Below are positions 17,432 through 26,942 of a stretch of 64,000 nucleotides of DNA, piece after piece (within the stretch, counting starts at the first letter, position 1; every line of letters begins with the position of its first letter). The position numbers and the translations under genes were made by a program. Source of the stretch: Bradyrhizobium sp. CCGB12 (GTDB taxonomy: Bacteria > Pseudomonadota > Alphaproteobacteria > Rhizobiales > Xanthobacteraceae); contig NZ_JANADO010000001.1 of the NCBI RefSeq assembly GCF_024199845.1, positions 434,001 to 498,000 of the forward strand, given 5' to 3'. The notes under the pieces are model-generated. The model saw nothing but the letters and a program-made list of their open reading frames with translations, was not told the DNA's origin and did no database searches.

Positions 17432-19072
17432 TTACTGCTGCGCCGGCTGACCCGACGTCGAAGGCGGCGGGGCATTGTTCTGGTTGGTCTGCCCAGATTG
17501 CATGTTCTGGTTGGTGCTGGGCTGACTGGTGGACTGATTGTTGCTTTGGGCCGGGGCCTGACCGGTGGTCTGGCCCGCGGGCGGCTGCGTGGCCGCCTGG
17601 CCCGAAGGCGTTGGTTGGTTCTGCTGAGCCTGGCCATCCGTGGACGGCTGGTTCTGCGGAGCCTGGCCGGTGGTCTGGTTCTGTTGCGCCGGCGCGCCGG
17701 TCTGGCCGGTCGTCGTGTTTTGCGGCGTCGACTGGCTATTCTGCCCCTGACCGACCGTCGTCGACTGGCCCTGCGTGGCGCTGATCTGGTTGGACACGCC
17801 AAGCGCGGAGACCGTGCGGGTATCGATCGAGCCGGTGGCCTGGAAGCCTTCCTGTCTCTGGAAAGTCATCAGTGCTCTGCGCGTACCGGGCCCGAGGACG
17901 CCGTCCGCTTCGCCAGACAGCATCCGACGTTCAATCAGGACTCGCTGAACGATGCGGATCTCGTCGGGACTGAGATCCAGCGCGGCAACACCGCCACCGC
18001 TTGAGCTGCCACGGTGCGCATAATGCATCCGCGGACCGGCGGGAATGACGTCCACGATCCTGCGGCTTCGATCGGTGACGATGATTTCGTCATCGACGAC
18101 GAAGAAGCTGTCGTCGCGGTAGTCCGGATAGACGTCGATCAGCGCGGGATAAGCCGCGACCGAGACCACGGAGATGTTTCGCGGCACGACCACGCCGGCA
18201 TTGACCCGGAAGTTGATGGAATTGGCGTTGACCCGGACGCGCTCCACATTGCGTGAGTTCAGCACCGACTGCTGTAGCTGGGTTTGCTGCTGCGCATTCA
18301 CCTGCACGCGGCCGGACATGCTCTGGGTGGCCGCATTCGAGGTTTGCGCCTGGGTGTTGGTCTGTCCCTGCGTGTTGGCGCCGGTCGTTGCGCCCTGTGC
18401 ATTCTGGCCCTGGGCGTTGTTGGTGTTCGCGCCGGTCGTCGTCGTGCTCTGACCTTGCGCGTTCTTGCCTTGAGCGTTCTTGTCCTGGGCATTGTCCTTG
18501 GTGTTGGCGCCCGTCGTCGTGCTCTTATTCTTCTGTTCCGCACCCTGCGACTGACGCGTGCGGTCGCGGTCGTTGCGGCTCTGTCCGACGGTCTGGTCCT
18601 TCTGTCCGCGCTTGTCGCTCTCGGACTTCGACTGGCGCGCGCTGTCTCGATCGCTACGGCTCTGGCCAACCGTCTGGTCCTTGCCCTGTTTCTCGTATCC
18701 GGATTGCGACTGACGCGCGTTATCGCGGTCGCCGCGGCCCTGACCGACAGTCTGCTTGTCGGTCTTGTCGGCGGCTCGGCCGCTATCGCGCGCTTCGGAA
18801 GCACCCTCGGCCCGACCGCCTGCGCGGCCCTGCGTCATTCCTTCGCTGCGGGAAGCGCCACCTGCGCCTTGCGACGTCGCACCGCCGGACCGGCCGCGTT
18901 CCGCAGCACCTTCGCGGGCTCCGCCACCTGAACTCATGCCGCTTCCGCCGGCTCCTCCGCCGGCGCTCATTCCGCCGCCTGCGCCTTCGCGCATACCTTG
19001 CGCCGATGCCAGGCTCACGCCTGCGAGCAGCACTGCCGTAGTCAGCAGGAATTTGTTCTTTGCAGTGTTCAT
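17432..19072 (-). CDS. Exported repeat-rich DUF1236 / peptidoglycan-binding protein
   Basis: 546 residues from ATG 19072, chosen because AAGGAG lies just upstream and a signal peptide follows (MNTAKNKFLLTTAVLLAGVS, ending ASAQG). Layout: a Gly/Ser/Ala-rich region; three related repeats of the form QTVGQ(S/G)R.DRD.(A/T)RQSQS; an Asn/Gln/Gly/Thr-rich region with repeated NAQGxN and TTTGANT; a DUF1236 domain (INFRVNAGVVVPRNISVV ... FFVVDDEIIVTDRSRRIVDVI); a peptidoglycan-binding type 1 domain (EIRIVQRVLIERRMLSGEADGVLGPGTRRALMTFQ); and a long Gln/Pro/Thr-rich tail. Likely a periplasmic envelope protein anchored to peptidoglycan. The function of DUF1236 is not known. A terminator follows. Confidence 0.85.
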   Translation of the reverse strand: MNTAKNKFLLTTAVLLAGVSLASAQGMREGAGGGMSAGGGAGGSGMSSGGGAREGAAERGRSGGATSQGAGGASRSEGMTQGRAGGRAEGASEARDSGRAADKTDKQTVGQGRGDRDNARQSQSGYEKQGKDQTVGQSRSDRDSARQSKSESDKRGQKDQTVGQSRNDRDRTRQSQGAEQKNKSTTTGANTKDNAQDKNAQGKNAQGQSTTTTGANTNNAQGQNAQGATTGANTQGQTNTQAQTSNAATQSMSGRVQVNAQQQTQLQQSVLNSRNVERVRVNANSINFRVNAGVVVPRNISVVSVAAYPALIDVYPDYRDDSFFVVDDEIIVTDRSRRIVDVIPAGPRMHYAHRGSSSGGGVAALDLSPDEIRIVQRVLIERRMLSGEADGVLGPGTRRALMTFQRQEGFQATGSIDTRTVSALGVSNQISATQGQSTTVGQGQNSQSTPQNTTTGQTGAPAQQNQTTGQAPQNQPSTDGQAQQNQPTPSGQAATQPPAGQTTGQAPAQSNNQSTSQPSTNQNMQSGQTNQNNAPPPSTSGQPAQQ

Positions 19073-19431
19073 CTGAATCTCCTTGGGTTTGCTTCGCTGC
19101 ACTTGCGCGCTTCCGTCGCGACGCGACCGCGCTCGTTTCGTTGGTGTTTCGATGTCGGGCCAACATTAACGACGGGCAAAAGTTGCAAACGCCCGACCGC
19201 GAGCGCGAAGAGTCATGAAGATAAACGGGCGTTCATCTCGACGATTTCGCGTCTCCTGATAGCGGCCGCCTCCTTACTGATCGAGGGTTGAAGAGGTCGG
19301 CACGGCCCGCTGTTCCGCGGCCATCGATGATCGCGATCGCGCGGTGCGTTCCTTTCACGGTGCTGCGGCGGTTCAGCGCAGTCGCGGCTTCCAATGGCTC
19401 AAATTGGCTCGGCGATCATGCGAGGATTCGA
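19073..19431. other. Intergenic region upstream of the DUF1236 gene
   Basis: 359 bases between the tetR-like stop and the DUF1236 start, both on the - strand. It holds the strong AAGGAG ribosome-binding site of the DUF1236 gene at about 19079-19084. The open frames crossing it have no supporting features; I see no gene or clear operator. Confidence 0.5.
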
Positions 19432-20043
19432 TTAGCCCGAAGCCAGTCCCGTCCTCCGCCGCAAATCCGTGATCGCGCGCAGGAAGCTGTCGGCCGGCGT
19501 GGTTTCGGGATCAATGAGCCGGTGCAGGCGAAAGCCGTCCTCCAGCGCCAGCACCACGGAAGCCATCCAGGGCGGGTTCAAATTGTCATTGCGCCCGTTG
19601 CTCTTCAACGTCGCCTCGACGATGTCGGCGACCAGCTTGCGCCGCGCGCGCAGGCGTTTGGCGAGTTCGGGGCGGCGCTTCTCGGCGCGGGCGACGAACA
19701 GGATCATCTCCATGTGCAGCAGCGGCGAGCGGGCGAGGGGGTCCTGCCTGCTGCGGTCCATCGATTTCAGCGCCGCGATGAAGTCGTCGAGATTGTCGTG
19801 CTGAGCGAGAATGTCCAGGTTGCGCCGGATCGACTGCTCGACATGGTCTTCGAGCATGGCGATGATCAATTCGTCCTTGCTCTTGAAGTTGGAATAGAAC
19901 GCGCCGCGGGTGAAGCCGGCCGCGGCCGCGATCGCCTCGATGCTGGCGCCGCCTATGCCGTCTTCCTCGAACACGCGCGCGGCCGCCTCGAACAGCTTGT
20001 CGCGCGTATTGTCCCTGGTCGGCCTGGTTCTCACCCTTGACAT
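19432..20043 (-). CDS. TetR-family repressor, divergent from a P450 gene
   Basis: 203 residues. The N-terminal helix-turn-helix is plain: TRDKLFEAAARVFEEDGIGGASIEAIAAAAGFTRGAFYSNFKSKDELIIAML, positions about 11-63. The C-terminal ligand domain (about 75-200) is helical and of unknown ligand. The gene is divergent from a cytochrome P450 gene, and the 129 bases between them hold a perfect 11-base palindrome about 24 bases before this start. It therefore most likely represses both itself and the P450 until an inducer binds; that regulatory link is inferred from arrangement. Confidence 0.92.
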   Translation of the reverse strand: MSRVRTRPTRDNTRDKLFEAAARVFEEDGIGGASIEAIAAAAGFTRGAFYSNFKSKDELIIAMLEDHVEQSIRRNLDILAQHDNLDDFIAALKSMDRSRQDPLARSPLLHMEMILFVARAEKRRPELAKRLRARRKLVADIVEATLKSNGRNDNLNPPWMASVVLALEDGFRLHRLIDPETTPADSFLRAITDLRRRTGLASG

Positions 20044-20066
20044 CGGACCAGGTTAGGGCAGAATGC

Positions 20067-20092
20067 AACTCGATACAATAATGTATCGAGTT
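20067..20092. promoter_or_regulatory. Probable TetR operator (perfect inverted repeat)
   Basis: AACTCGATACA (20067-20077) and TGTATCGAGTT (20082-20092) are exact reverse complements around ATAA. The site is AT-rich in a GC-rich genome and lies between the divergent tetR-like and P450 genes. Its size and symmetry fit a TetR-family dimer site. Confidence 0.8.
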
Positions 20093-20172
20093 GATAATTA
20101 TGGGGATGGTTACGCCGGGCTCTGGGGCAGCCTTGCGTATTCGTGTCATGCGGCAACCGATTTGAGGTCACC

Positions 20173-21405
20173 ATGAACGAGCCAGTGCAAGGCGCGAACG
20201 GCGATCCGTTGTTCAACCCGCTGTCGCCGGACTTCATCCGCGATCCCTATCCGCATTACGACCGGCTGCGCACGATCGATCCGATCCATCTGACGCCGTT
20301 CGGCCAGTTCGTCACCAGCCGCCACGCCGATGTCAGCCTCGTGCTGCGCGACAGGCGCTTCGGCAAGGATTTCGTCGAGCGTTCGAAGCGCCGCTACAGC
20401 GAAAAGATCATGGACGAGCCGGTGTTCCGCAGCATGAGCCACTGGATGCTGCAGGCCGATCCGCCCGACCACACCCGCCTGCGCGGCCTGGTCGTGAAGG
20501 CCTTCACCGCGCGCCGCGTCGAAGACATGCGGCCGCGCATCCAGGAGATCGTCGATCAGACCATCGATGCCGTGATCGATCACGGCCATATGGACCTGAT
20601 CGAGGATTTCGCCTTCCGCCTGCCGGTCACCATCATCTGCGACATGCTCGGCATTCCCGAGGAGCACCGCGAGGTCTTCTACAAGAGCTCGCGCGACGGC
20701 GGGCGGCTGCTCGACCCCGTGCCCTTGTCTCCGGAGGAGATCAGGAAGGGCAACGGGGGCAACCTGATGGCCCAGATGTACTTCCAGCAGCTGTTCGAGC
20801 TGCGCCGCAAGAATCCCGGCGACGATCTCATCACCCAGCTCGTGCAGGCCGAGGAGGACGGCAACAAGCTCACCAACGAGGAGCTGACCGCTAACATCAT
20901 CCTGTTGTTCGGCGCCGGCCACGAGACTACCGTCAACCTGATCGGCAACGGCCTCCTGGCTCTGCACCGCAATCCGGACCAGCTCGCGCTGCTGAAGGCG
21001 CGGCCCGAGCTGATGGCGGGCGCGATCGAGGAATTCCTGCGCTACGACTCCTCGGTGCAGATGACCGGGCGCGTCGCGCTGGAGGACATCGACGATCTCG
21101 GCGGCGCGAAGATCCCCAAGGGCGAGACCGTGCTCTGCCTGCTCGGCTCGGCCAACCGCGATCCGGCGGTCTATCCTGACAGGCCCGACCGGCTGGACGT
21201 CACCCGGCAGAACGTGAAGCCGCTGTCGTTCGGCGGCGGCATCCATTTCTGCCTCGGCGCCCAATTGGCGCGCATCGAGGCCGAGATCGCCATCGCGACG
21301 CTGCTTCGCCGGCTGCCGGATCTGCGCATCGACGACGTCGAAAACCCGCAGTGGCGGCCGACCTTCGTGCTGCGCGGCCTGACGCGGCTGCCGGCGAGCT
21401 GGTGA
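20173..21405 (+). CDS. Cytochrome P450
   Basis: 410 residues from ATG 20173 (GAGG upstream; an upstream in-frame ATG at 20143 is less likely). The P450 landmarks are all visible: I-helix oxygen-activating segment LLFGAGHETT near 245-253, ExxR at 287-290 (EFLR), and the haem-thiolate motif FGGGIHFCLG with Cys360. DPPDHTRLRGLVVKAFTARRV is typical of soluble bacterial class I P450s, which take electrons from a ferredoxin and ferredoxin reductase. No such partner gene is adjacent. The substrate is unknown; control by the divergent TetR-like gene is likely. Confidence 0.95.
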   Translation: MNEPVQGANGDPLFNPLSPDFIRDPYPHYDRLRTIDPIHLTPFGQFVTSRHADVSLVLRDRRFGKDFVERSKRRYSEKIMDEPVFRSMSHWMLQADPPDHTRLRGLVVKAFTARRVEDMRPRIQEIVDQTIDAVIDHGHMDLIEDFAFRLPVTIICDMLGIPEEHREVFYKSSRDGGRLLDPVPLSPEEIRKGNGGNLMAQMYFQQLFELRRKNPGDDLITQLVQAEEDGNKLTNEELTANIILLFGAGHETTVNLIGNGLLALHRNPDQLALLKARPELMAGAIEEFLRYDSSVQMTGRVALEDIDDLGGAKIPKGETVLCLLGSANRDPAVYPDRPDRLDVTRQNVKPLSFGGGIHFCLGAQLARIEAEIAIATLLRRLPDLRIDDVENPQWRPTFVLRGLTRLPASW

Positions 21406-21559
21406 GGGCGCTCGGCGTTAACCTCCGCGCGCAACAGTCGCTGTGACTTCGCCACACTTCCCCCTATATAAGGGGCTGTTCCGGCGCGCCTGAAGCCTCA
21501 AGGCCAAGGTTTGCAGGGTCAAGTTTGACCCGGGTGCCGGTTTGGCCGAGGGGAGACCC

Positions 21560-24500
21560 GTGCAGACGACGCTGCTCGGATTGGCGATTGCCTTCATCAT
21601 TGCGCTGCTGGCCGCGCTGATCGGGCCTTACTTCATCGACTGGAACCAGTTTCGGCCCCAGTTCGAGGCGGAGGCGACCAGGATCATCGGCGTGCCGGTG
21701 CGGGTGGCGGGCGAGCTCGATGCGCGGCTTCTGCCGGCGCCGACGCTGCGGCTGCGTTCGGTCACCTTCGGCGGCAACAACGATCTCGGCCGCCTGCGCG
21801 CCGACAAGCTCGACGTCGAGTTCAGCCTGGGGTCCCTGATGCGCGGCGAATGGCGTGCCACCGAGCTTTCGGTGGGCGGCATGGCGGTCGATCTCGGCCT
21901 CGATGCGCGCGGGCGGGTCGATTTGCCGTCCATCGCGAGCGGCAGCTTCAATCTCGCCTCGCTCGCCATCGAGCGGCTCAATCTCACCGGCCGCATCGCC
22001 CTGCACGATGCCACCAGCCGCTCGACACTGGAGCTCAACGACATCGTCTTCTCCGGCGACGTGCGATCGCTGGCCGGCGCGGTCCGCGGCGAGGGCAGTT
22101 TCAGCACGACGGGGGTGCGCTATCCGTTCCGGATCTCCTCCGGCCCGAGCGCCGACGGCAACGCCACGCGGCTCCATCTCAACATCGATCCGGGCGAGCG
22201 CGCGATCCTCGCTGATCTCGAAGGCGTGCTCGCCTTCGACAACCGCCTGCCGAAATTCGACGGCGCGCTGATGCTCGCCGTGCCGGCGGTCAAGAAAGCA
22301 GGCGAGGCGGGGCCGACGCCCTGGAAGCTCACGACAAAGCTCAAGGCCGATCCGGCCGGCGCCAAATTCGAACAGGTCGACGCCAGCATCGGCACCGAGG
22401 ACGCCGCGCTGAAGCTCGGCGGCGTCGGCGACCTCAAATTCGGCGCCTCGCCGCTGCTGCGCGCGGTGCTGTCGGCGCGGCAGGTCGATGCGGACAAGCT
22501 GACGGCCAAGGACGATGCCGATCCGCAGCGCGTCCTGCCGGCGCTGCGCGCGGGGTTGGCCGCGATCCCGCAGGCGCCGATCCCGGCGCAGATCGAATTC
22601 AACTCCGACCAGATCATGCTGGGTGGCCGTCCGCTCCAGAACATCACCGCCGAGCTTCAGACCGACGGGCGATCCTGGACCTTCCAGCGGCTCGAGCTGC
22701 GCGCGCCCGGCATGACGCAGCTCTCGCTCAATGGCGCTACTCCCGGCGCCGACAGCTTTAGCGGCCGTCTCAGCGTCGAGTCGTCCGATCCCGACGCGCT
22801 GGTGGCCTGGCTCCAGGGCCGCAGCGAGATCAACCGCCGCAGCACGCGGCCGCTGCGCCTTGCCGGCGACGTGACGATCGCCGCCAACCATCTCGCCATC
22901 GACAGGCTGAAGGCCGACATCGAGGGCGGCGCGGTCGAGGGCCGCATCGCCTTCGTCCAGACCGGCGCGAGCAAGGGCTCGCGGATCGATGCCGAGCTCA
23001 AGGCCGACCGTCTCGACCTCGACGCCGCCGCAAGCTTCGTGCGCGCGCTCGCGGGGCCGCAGGGCGAATGGCCGGAGGAAGCCAAGCTCTCGCTCGATAT
23101 CGGCCGCGCCATCTCCGCCGGCCAGGAGCTGCGGCCGTTTGCGGCAAAGCTCGGCTACGGTCCGGCGGCGCTGTCGTTGGAGCAGCTGCGGTTCGGCCAG
23201 GCGAGCGGGGTGACCACGGAGGCGAGCGGCAATTTTGATCGCGCTCACGCCACCGGCAAGCTCGCGCTGAAGTCGTCGGCCAATTCGCTGCGCGACCTCA
23301 CGGCCCTGATCGAGCCATTTGCGCCCGCGGTGCGTGCGCGCTTTGACGCCATCCCGGCAATATCAGGCGCGACCCGCCTCAAGCTCGACCTCAGCCTCGA
23401 CAGGAATGCCGAGCATGCCGATCGCAGCAACGCCCGCGTCGTGTTCGATCTCGACTCGCCGCAGCTCAAGGCCACCGCGACGCTGGCCGCGCAGGCGCCG
23501 GTGGCCGCCATCGACGGCATCGACATCGACCGCCTGCGCAACAGCGACTTCACGCTCGACTCCAAGGTATCGACACCGCAAGCCGGCGCCCTGTTGGCGC
23601 TGCTCGGTCTCGATCGCATGGTGGCGGCAGGCGAGGGCGCTTCGCAGCTCGAAGGCAAGTTGAGTGGCACCTGGCAGAAGCCGCTGCAGTTCAGCGCGAA
23701 ACTTTCGGGTGGGCTGGACGCGAACGCGCTGGGTAACTTTGACTGGTCGACATCCAAGGGCAGCGCGAGCTTGCGTGTCCGCAACGTCAACCTGGCGCCG
23801 CTGTTCGGGACCAGCGTGACCGACAAATCAGTGCAGAACGTCAGCCTGTCCGCCCGCGTCGGCCTGTCAGGCAACCGCCTGACCTTCGACGATCTCGACA
23901 GCAGCGCGGCCGGGTCGCATCTGCGCGGTCATCTGACGGTGACGCTCGATCAGGAGACGAGTGTCGATGGTGAGATGGGTCTTGATTCGCTCGATCTTGC
24001 GCCGGCGCTCGCGATGGCCATCGGTGCGGCCGGCCACGACCCCGGCGAGCCGCTGAGCCCGGGGCTCGTCGGTGGCTGGCGTGGCCGGATCGTCTTCCAG
24101 GCACTGCGCGGCACGTTGCCGAGTGGCATCGAACTGCGCCCCGTCGGCGGCACGATCCGAAGCGACGGCCAGTCGCTCGCCCTCGATGCGCTCAAGGGCG
24201 GCATCGGTGGCGGCGAGATGTCGGCGAGTCTCGACGCGCGGAATGGCGCCAATGGGCTGACGTTGAATACGCGCATCGAGCTCGGCAATGTCGATGCGGC
24301 AACGCTACGCTACCGCGATCTCGCGCTGCCGAAGGGCCGGGCCTCGGTGCAGATGGCGCTGACGAGCCAGGGCCGCAGCGTCGCGGCTCTCACCGGCGCC
24401 CTCGCCGGCAACGGCACGGTGACGCTCGACTCCGCCGAGATCGCCGGCCTCAATCCGCGCGCCTTCGAGATCGCGATCCGCGCCAGCGACGGTGGCCAGG

Positions 24501-25171
24501 TCGCCGACGACAACCGGCTGCGACAGCTGGTCGAGCCCGCGCTGTCGGCAGGCCCGATCGCGGTCGCGTCCGCGCAGATCCCGTTCACGATCCGCGACGG
24601 GCGGCTACGCGTCGGCGCGACACCGCTGGAGGCGAAGAACGCCCGCGCCATCGTCTCCGGCGGCTATGATATTCCCGCCGACCAGGCCGACATCCGCGCC
24701 AGCCTGACGCCGATCATGACCGGGCTCTCCGGCGCCCCGCCGGAGATCCAGCTGTTCGCGGCAGGCCCGCCCGACAAGCTGAGCCGCACCGTCGATCTCG
24801 CGCCGCTGTCCTCGTGGCTCGCGGTGCGCACGATCGATCGCGAGACACGCCGGCTCGATGCCATCGAGCGCGGCGAGCCGCCGCCGGCGACCGCCGCGCT
24901 GCCGACGCTGGTCTCGCCGGACCCGCTGCCCGAGCCGTCGCTGACGGACGTGCCGATACCCGGCCGCGATCCGCGCCGCACCCCGCCAAAGTCGAAGGTC
25001 GCGCCGGCACCTAAGGCGCCGCAGGCCGCTCCCGCCGCGCCGAGCCCGCCGCTCGCAAGCCAGCAGCTTGCGCCGCTGCCGCCGCCGATCGACGTTCGGC
25101 CCGCCCCGGGGCCTGCGCCCGCCAGGCCCAAGCCAAAGCCGCCGCTGGTGCTGACGCCGTCCAATCCGTGA
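21560..25171 (+). CDS. Large AsmA-family protein
   Basis: About 1203 residues from GTG 21560, preferred over TTG 21542 because GAGGGGAG lies just before it. One N-terminal membrane anchor (TTLLGLAIAFIIALLAALIG) is followed by the AsmA signature DWNQFRPQFEAEATRIIGVPVRVAGELDARLLPAPTLRLRSV, then a long beta-rich periplasmic body, and a Pro/Ala-rich C-terminus from about residue 1125. AsmA/TamB-like proteins bridge the envelope and are implicated in phospholipid transport and outer-membrane assembly. It stands alone after the P450 gene and is followed by a dispersed repeat. Confidence 0.9.
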   Translation: MQTTLLGLAIAFIIALLAALIGPYFIDWNQFRPQFEAEATRIIGVPVRVAGELDARLLPAPTLRLRSVTFGGNNDLGRLRADKLDVEFSLGSLMRGEWRATELSVGGMAVDLGLDARGRVDLPSIASGSFNLASLAIERLNLTGRIALHDATSRSTLELNDIVFSGDVRSLAGAVRGEGSFSTTGVRYPFRISSGPSADGNATRLHLNIDPGERAILADLEGVLAFDNRLPKFDGALMLAVPAVKKAGEAGPTPWKLTTKLKADPAGAKFEQVDASIGTEDAALKLGGVGDLKFGASPLLRAVLSARQVDADKLTAKDDADPQRVLPALRAGLAAIPQAPIPAQIEFNSDQIMLGGRPLQNITAELQTDGRSWTFQRLELRAPGMTQLSLNGATPGADSFSGRLSVESSDPDALVAWLQGRSEINRRSTRPLRLAGDVTIAANHLAIDRLKADIEGGAVEGRIAFVQTGASKGSRIDAELKADRLDLDAAASFVRALAGPQGEWPEEAKLSLDIGRAISAGQELRPFAAKLGYGPAALSLEQLRFGQASGVTTEASGNFDRAHATGKLALKSSANSLRDLTALIEPFAPAVRARFDAIPAISGATRLKLDLSLDRNAEHADRSNARVVFDLDSPQLKATATLAAQAPVAAIDGIDIDRLRNSDFTLDSKVSTPQAGALLALLGLDRMVAAGEGASQLEGKLSGTWQKPLQFSAKLSGGLDANALGNFDWSTSKGSASLRVRNVNLAPLFGTSVTDKSVQNVSLSARVGLSGNRLTFDDLDSSAAGSHLRGHLTVTLDQETSVDGEMGLDSLDLAPALAMAIGAAGHDPGEPLSPGLVGGWRGRIVFQALRGTLPSGIELRPVGGTIRSDGQSLALDALKGGIGGGEMSASLDARNGANGLTLNTRIELGNVDAATLRYRDLALPKGRASVQMALTSQGRSVAALTGALAGNGTVTLDSAEIAGLNPRAFEIAIRASDGGQVADDNRLRQLVEPALSAGPIAVASAQIPFTIRDGRLRVGATPLEAKNARAIVSGGYDIPADQADIRASLTPIMTGLSGAPPEIQLFAAGPPDKLSRTVDLAPLSSWLAVRTIDRETRRLDAIERGEPPPATAALPTLVSPDPLPEPSLTDVPIPGRDPRRTPPKSKVAPAPKAPQAAPAAPSPPLASQQLAPLPPPIDVRPAPGPAPARPKPKPPLVLTPSNP

Positions 25172-25210
25172 GAGCCGATTTTGGTTTGGAGAATGCGAGC
25201 CGCGGGCTCG

Positions 25211-25330
25211 ACCTCGCCCGCTTGCGGGAGAGGTCGGCGCGAAGCGCCGGGTGAGGGTTCTCTCGTCGTGGGGAGTATCCCGTTGCGGAGACACCCTCTC
25301 CCCAACCCTCTCCCGCAAGCGGGAGAGGGG
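25211..25330. repeat. Dispersed palindromic repeat, copy B
   Basis: Same family as copy A but in opposite orientation: CTCGCCCGCTTGCGGGAGAG near 25213-25232, then GGGTGAGGGTTCTC, GGAGACACCCTCTCCCCAACC, and CTCTCCCGCAAGCGGGAGAG near 25309-25328. It occupies most of the front of the 348-base gap between the AsmA gene and the DUF2336 gene (25172-25519); the rest of that gap shows no gene and probably holds the DUF2336 promoter. Confidence 0.8.
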
Positions 25331-25519
25331 GTGCACCTGCCGTGCGGCCCCTTGCCCACCGGTAAACCCATTCCCGCGCATTTGAATGAATTTTGGTCGG
25401 CAAAACTGATTTGCTGATTTTACTGAATTCTCGCGTTTGACCTCTAGTGTCGGTTCCTGAGGAATCCGGTGTCCTGCCACGAGCGGCGGGCCGGCGCGCC
25501 AAGAACTGGGGTTAGCGAG

Positions 25520-26638
25520 ATGGACGGGGCGAAGACGCTTCTACAGGATCTGGACGACGCGATCGCGCGCGGCACCGACGAAAGCCGGGCGCGCGCGTTG
25601 TGGCATGCGACCGACATCCTGATCACCGGCCGCTACAGCGACGACGAGATCAGCATGTTCGGCGAGGTGATCGGCCGGCTCGCGGACGAGATCGAGGTTG
25701 CCGCGCGCGCGCAGCTCTCGGAGCTGATGTCGGCGTGCGATCACGCCCCGCTCAACGTCATCGAAAAGCTCGCGCTCGACGACGAGATCGAGATCGCCGG
25801 TCCCGTGCTGCGCGACTCCACGCGTATCGACGAGAAGATGCTGGTCGAGAGCGCCATGACCAAGGGCCAGGCGCATCTGCTCGCGATCTCCCAGCGCGAG
25901 TCGATCGGCGAGGCCGTGACCGACGTGCTGGTCAAGCGCGGCAACCAGGAAGTCGTGACCTCGGTCGCCAGAAACGAGGGCGCGCGCTTCTCCGGCTCGG
26001 GCCTTCTGCACATGGTCCGCCGCGCCGAGGGCGACTCGATCCTCGCCGAGCAGCTTGGCCTGCGCAAGGACGTGCCGCGCCACATCTTCCAGCAGCTCAT
26101 CGCGAAAGCCTCCGAAGACGTCCGCCGCCGGCTCGAGACCGAGCGGCCCGAGATGTTGGCGCAGATCCAGAGCTCGGTGACCGAGGTCACCGGCGATCTT
26201 CAGTCCAAGTTCGGCCCTTCCTCGCGCAGCTATTTCGTCGCCAAGCGTGTGGTAACGACGCAGTACCGCCAGGGCAATCTCAACCAGGATTCGATCTCTA
26301 ACTATGCGCGCCAGCACCGCTTCGACGAGGTGCAGATCGGCCTGTCGCTGCTGTCGGCGCTGCCGGTCGACGTGATCGAACGCGCGCTGATGGACCGCAA
26401 CCGTGAGATGATCCTGGTGCTGTGCAAGGCGCTCGACTTCTCCTGGGACACGACGATGTCGCTGCTGTTCCTCGGCGCCAAGGATCATCTGATCACGGCG
26501 CGCGACCTCCAGGACAACGAGCGCGAGTTCGGCCGCCTCAAGATCGAGACCTCGCGCAGCATCTTGAAGTTCTACCAGTCGCGCAAGAACAGCGCGGGTG
26601 CCGATGCGGGCCGTCAGCCCGAGCTCCAAGTCCACTGA
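25520..26638 (+). CDS. DUF2336 domain protein
   Basis: 372 residues from ATG 25520 (open upstream to 25469). The protein is all-helical, with the DUF2336 pattern of repeated HEAT-like helices: LDDEIEIAGPVLRDSTRIDEKMLVE, HLLAISQRESIGEAVTDVLVKRGNQEVVTSVARNEGARFS and a C-terminal part with DSISNYARQHRFDEVQIGLSLLSALPVDVIERAL. Such proteins are conserved in Alphaproteobacteria without known function. It is cytosolic, with no signal peptide. A small gene follows after 31 bases and is probably co-transcribed. Confidence 0.88.
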   Translation: MDGAKTLLQDLDDAIARGTDESRARALWHATDILITGRYSDDEISMFGEVIGRLADEIEVAARAQLSELMSACDHAPLNVIEKLALDDEIEIAGPVLRDSTRIDEKMLVESAMTKGQAHLLAISQRESIGEAVTDVLVKRGNQEVVTSVARNEGARFSGSGLLHMVRRAEGDSILAEQLGLRKDVPRHIFQQLIAKASEDVRRRLETERPEMLAQIQSSVTEVTGDLQSKFGPSSRSYFVAKRVVTTQYRQGNLNQDSISNYARQHRFDEVQIGLSLLSALPVDVIERALMDRNREMILVLCKALDFSWDTTMSLLFLGAKDHLITARDLQDNEREFGRLKIETSRSILKFYQSRKNSAGADAGRQPELQVH

Positions 26639-26669
26639 CAGGTCCACTGAGGAGAGGAGGGTATTTGCA

Positions 26670-26912
26670 ATGTTGCCTCAATTCGGCACCGCGGTTCGCA
26701 AGAAGAGCCTCAATAAGCCCGTCGTCACCGATCTCGGCGGCGGAGCACCCGATAAGGCCTCGGTGGACGCCGCCTGGCTCGTTCTCGAAGCCGCCAACGA
26801 CCTCGGCGACCACGCCGCGATCGACGCCTGCCGCCGCGTCATTGACGCCGAGCTGAACGGCACGGCGGCGGGCAGCGCCGATGTCGATCTTGTGCTGGGG
26901 TATTTTCGCTGA
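26670..26912 (+). CDS. Small conserved hypothetical protein
   Basis: 80 residues beginning MLPQFGTAVRKKSLNKPVVT, with the start fixed by a strong AGGAGG at about 26653-26658. The middle (DAAWLVLEAANDLGDHAAIDACRRVIDAEL) is helical and the protein ends VDLVLGYFR. No signal peptide or membrane segment. It follows the DUF2336 gene by 31 bases on the same strand, so a shared transcript is likely. I do not know a function. Confidence 0.72.
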   Translation: MLPQFGTAVRKKSLNKPVVTDLGGGAPDKASVDAAWLVLEAANDLGDHAAIDACRRVIDAELNGTAAGSADVDLVLGYFR

Positions 26913-26942
26913 CGATCATGACGGCGAAGCGCCGACCGAAGC

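Noticed and set aside
18250..18780. Repetitive sequence in the DUF1236 gene as a possible mobile element
   Set aside because: The repeats keep the reading frame and code for low-complexity protein, with no terminal repeats or transposase.
21464..23248. A 594-residue open frame on the - strand
   Set aside because: Antisense to the AsmA gene and compositionally a shadow.
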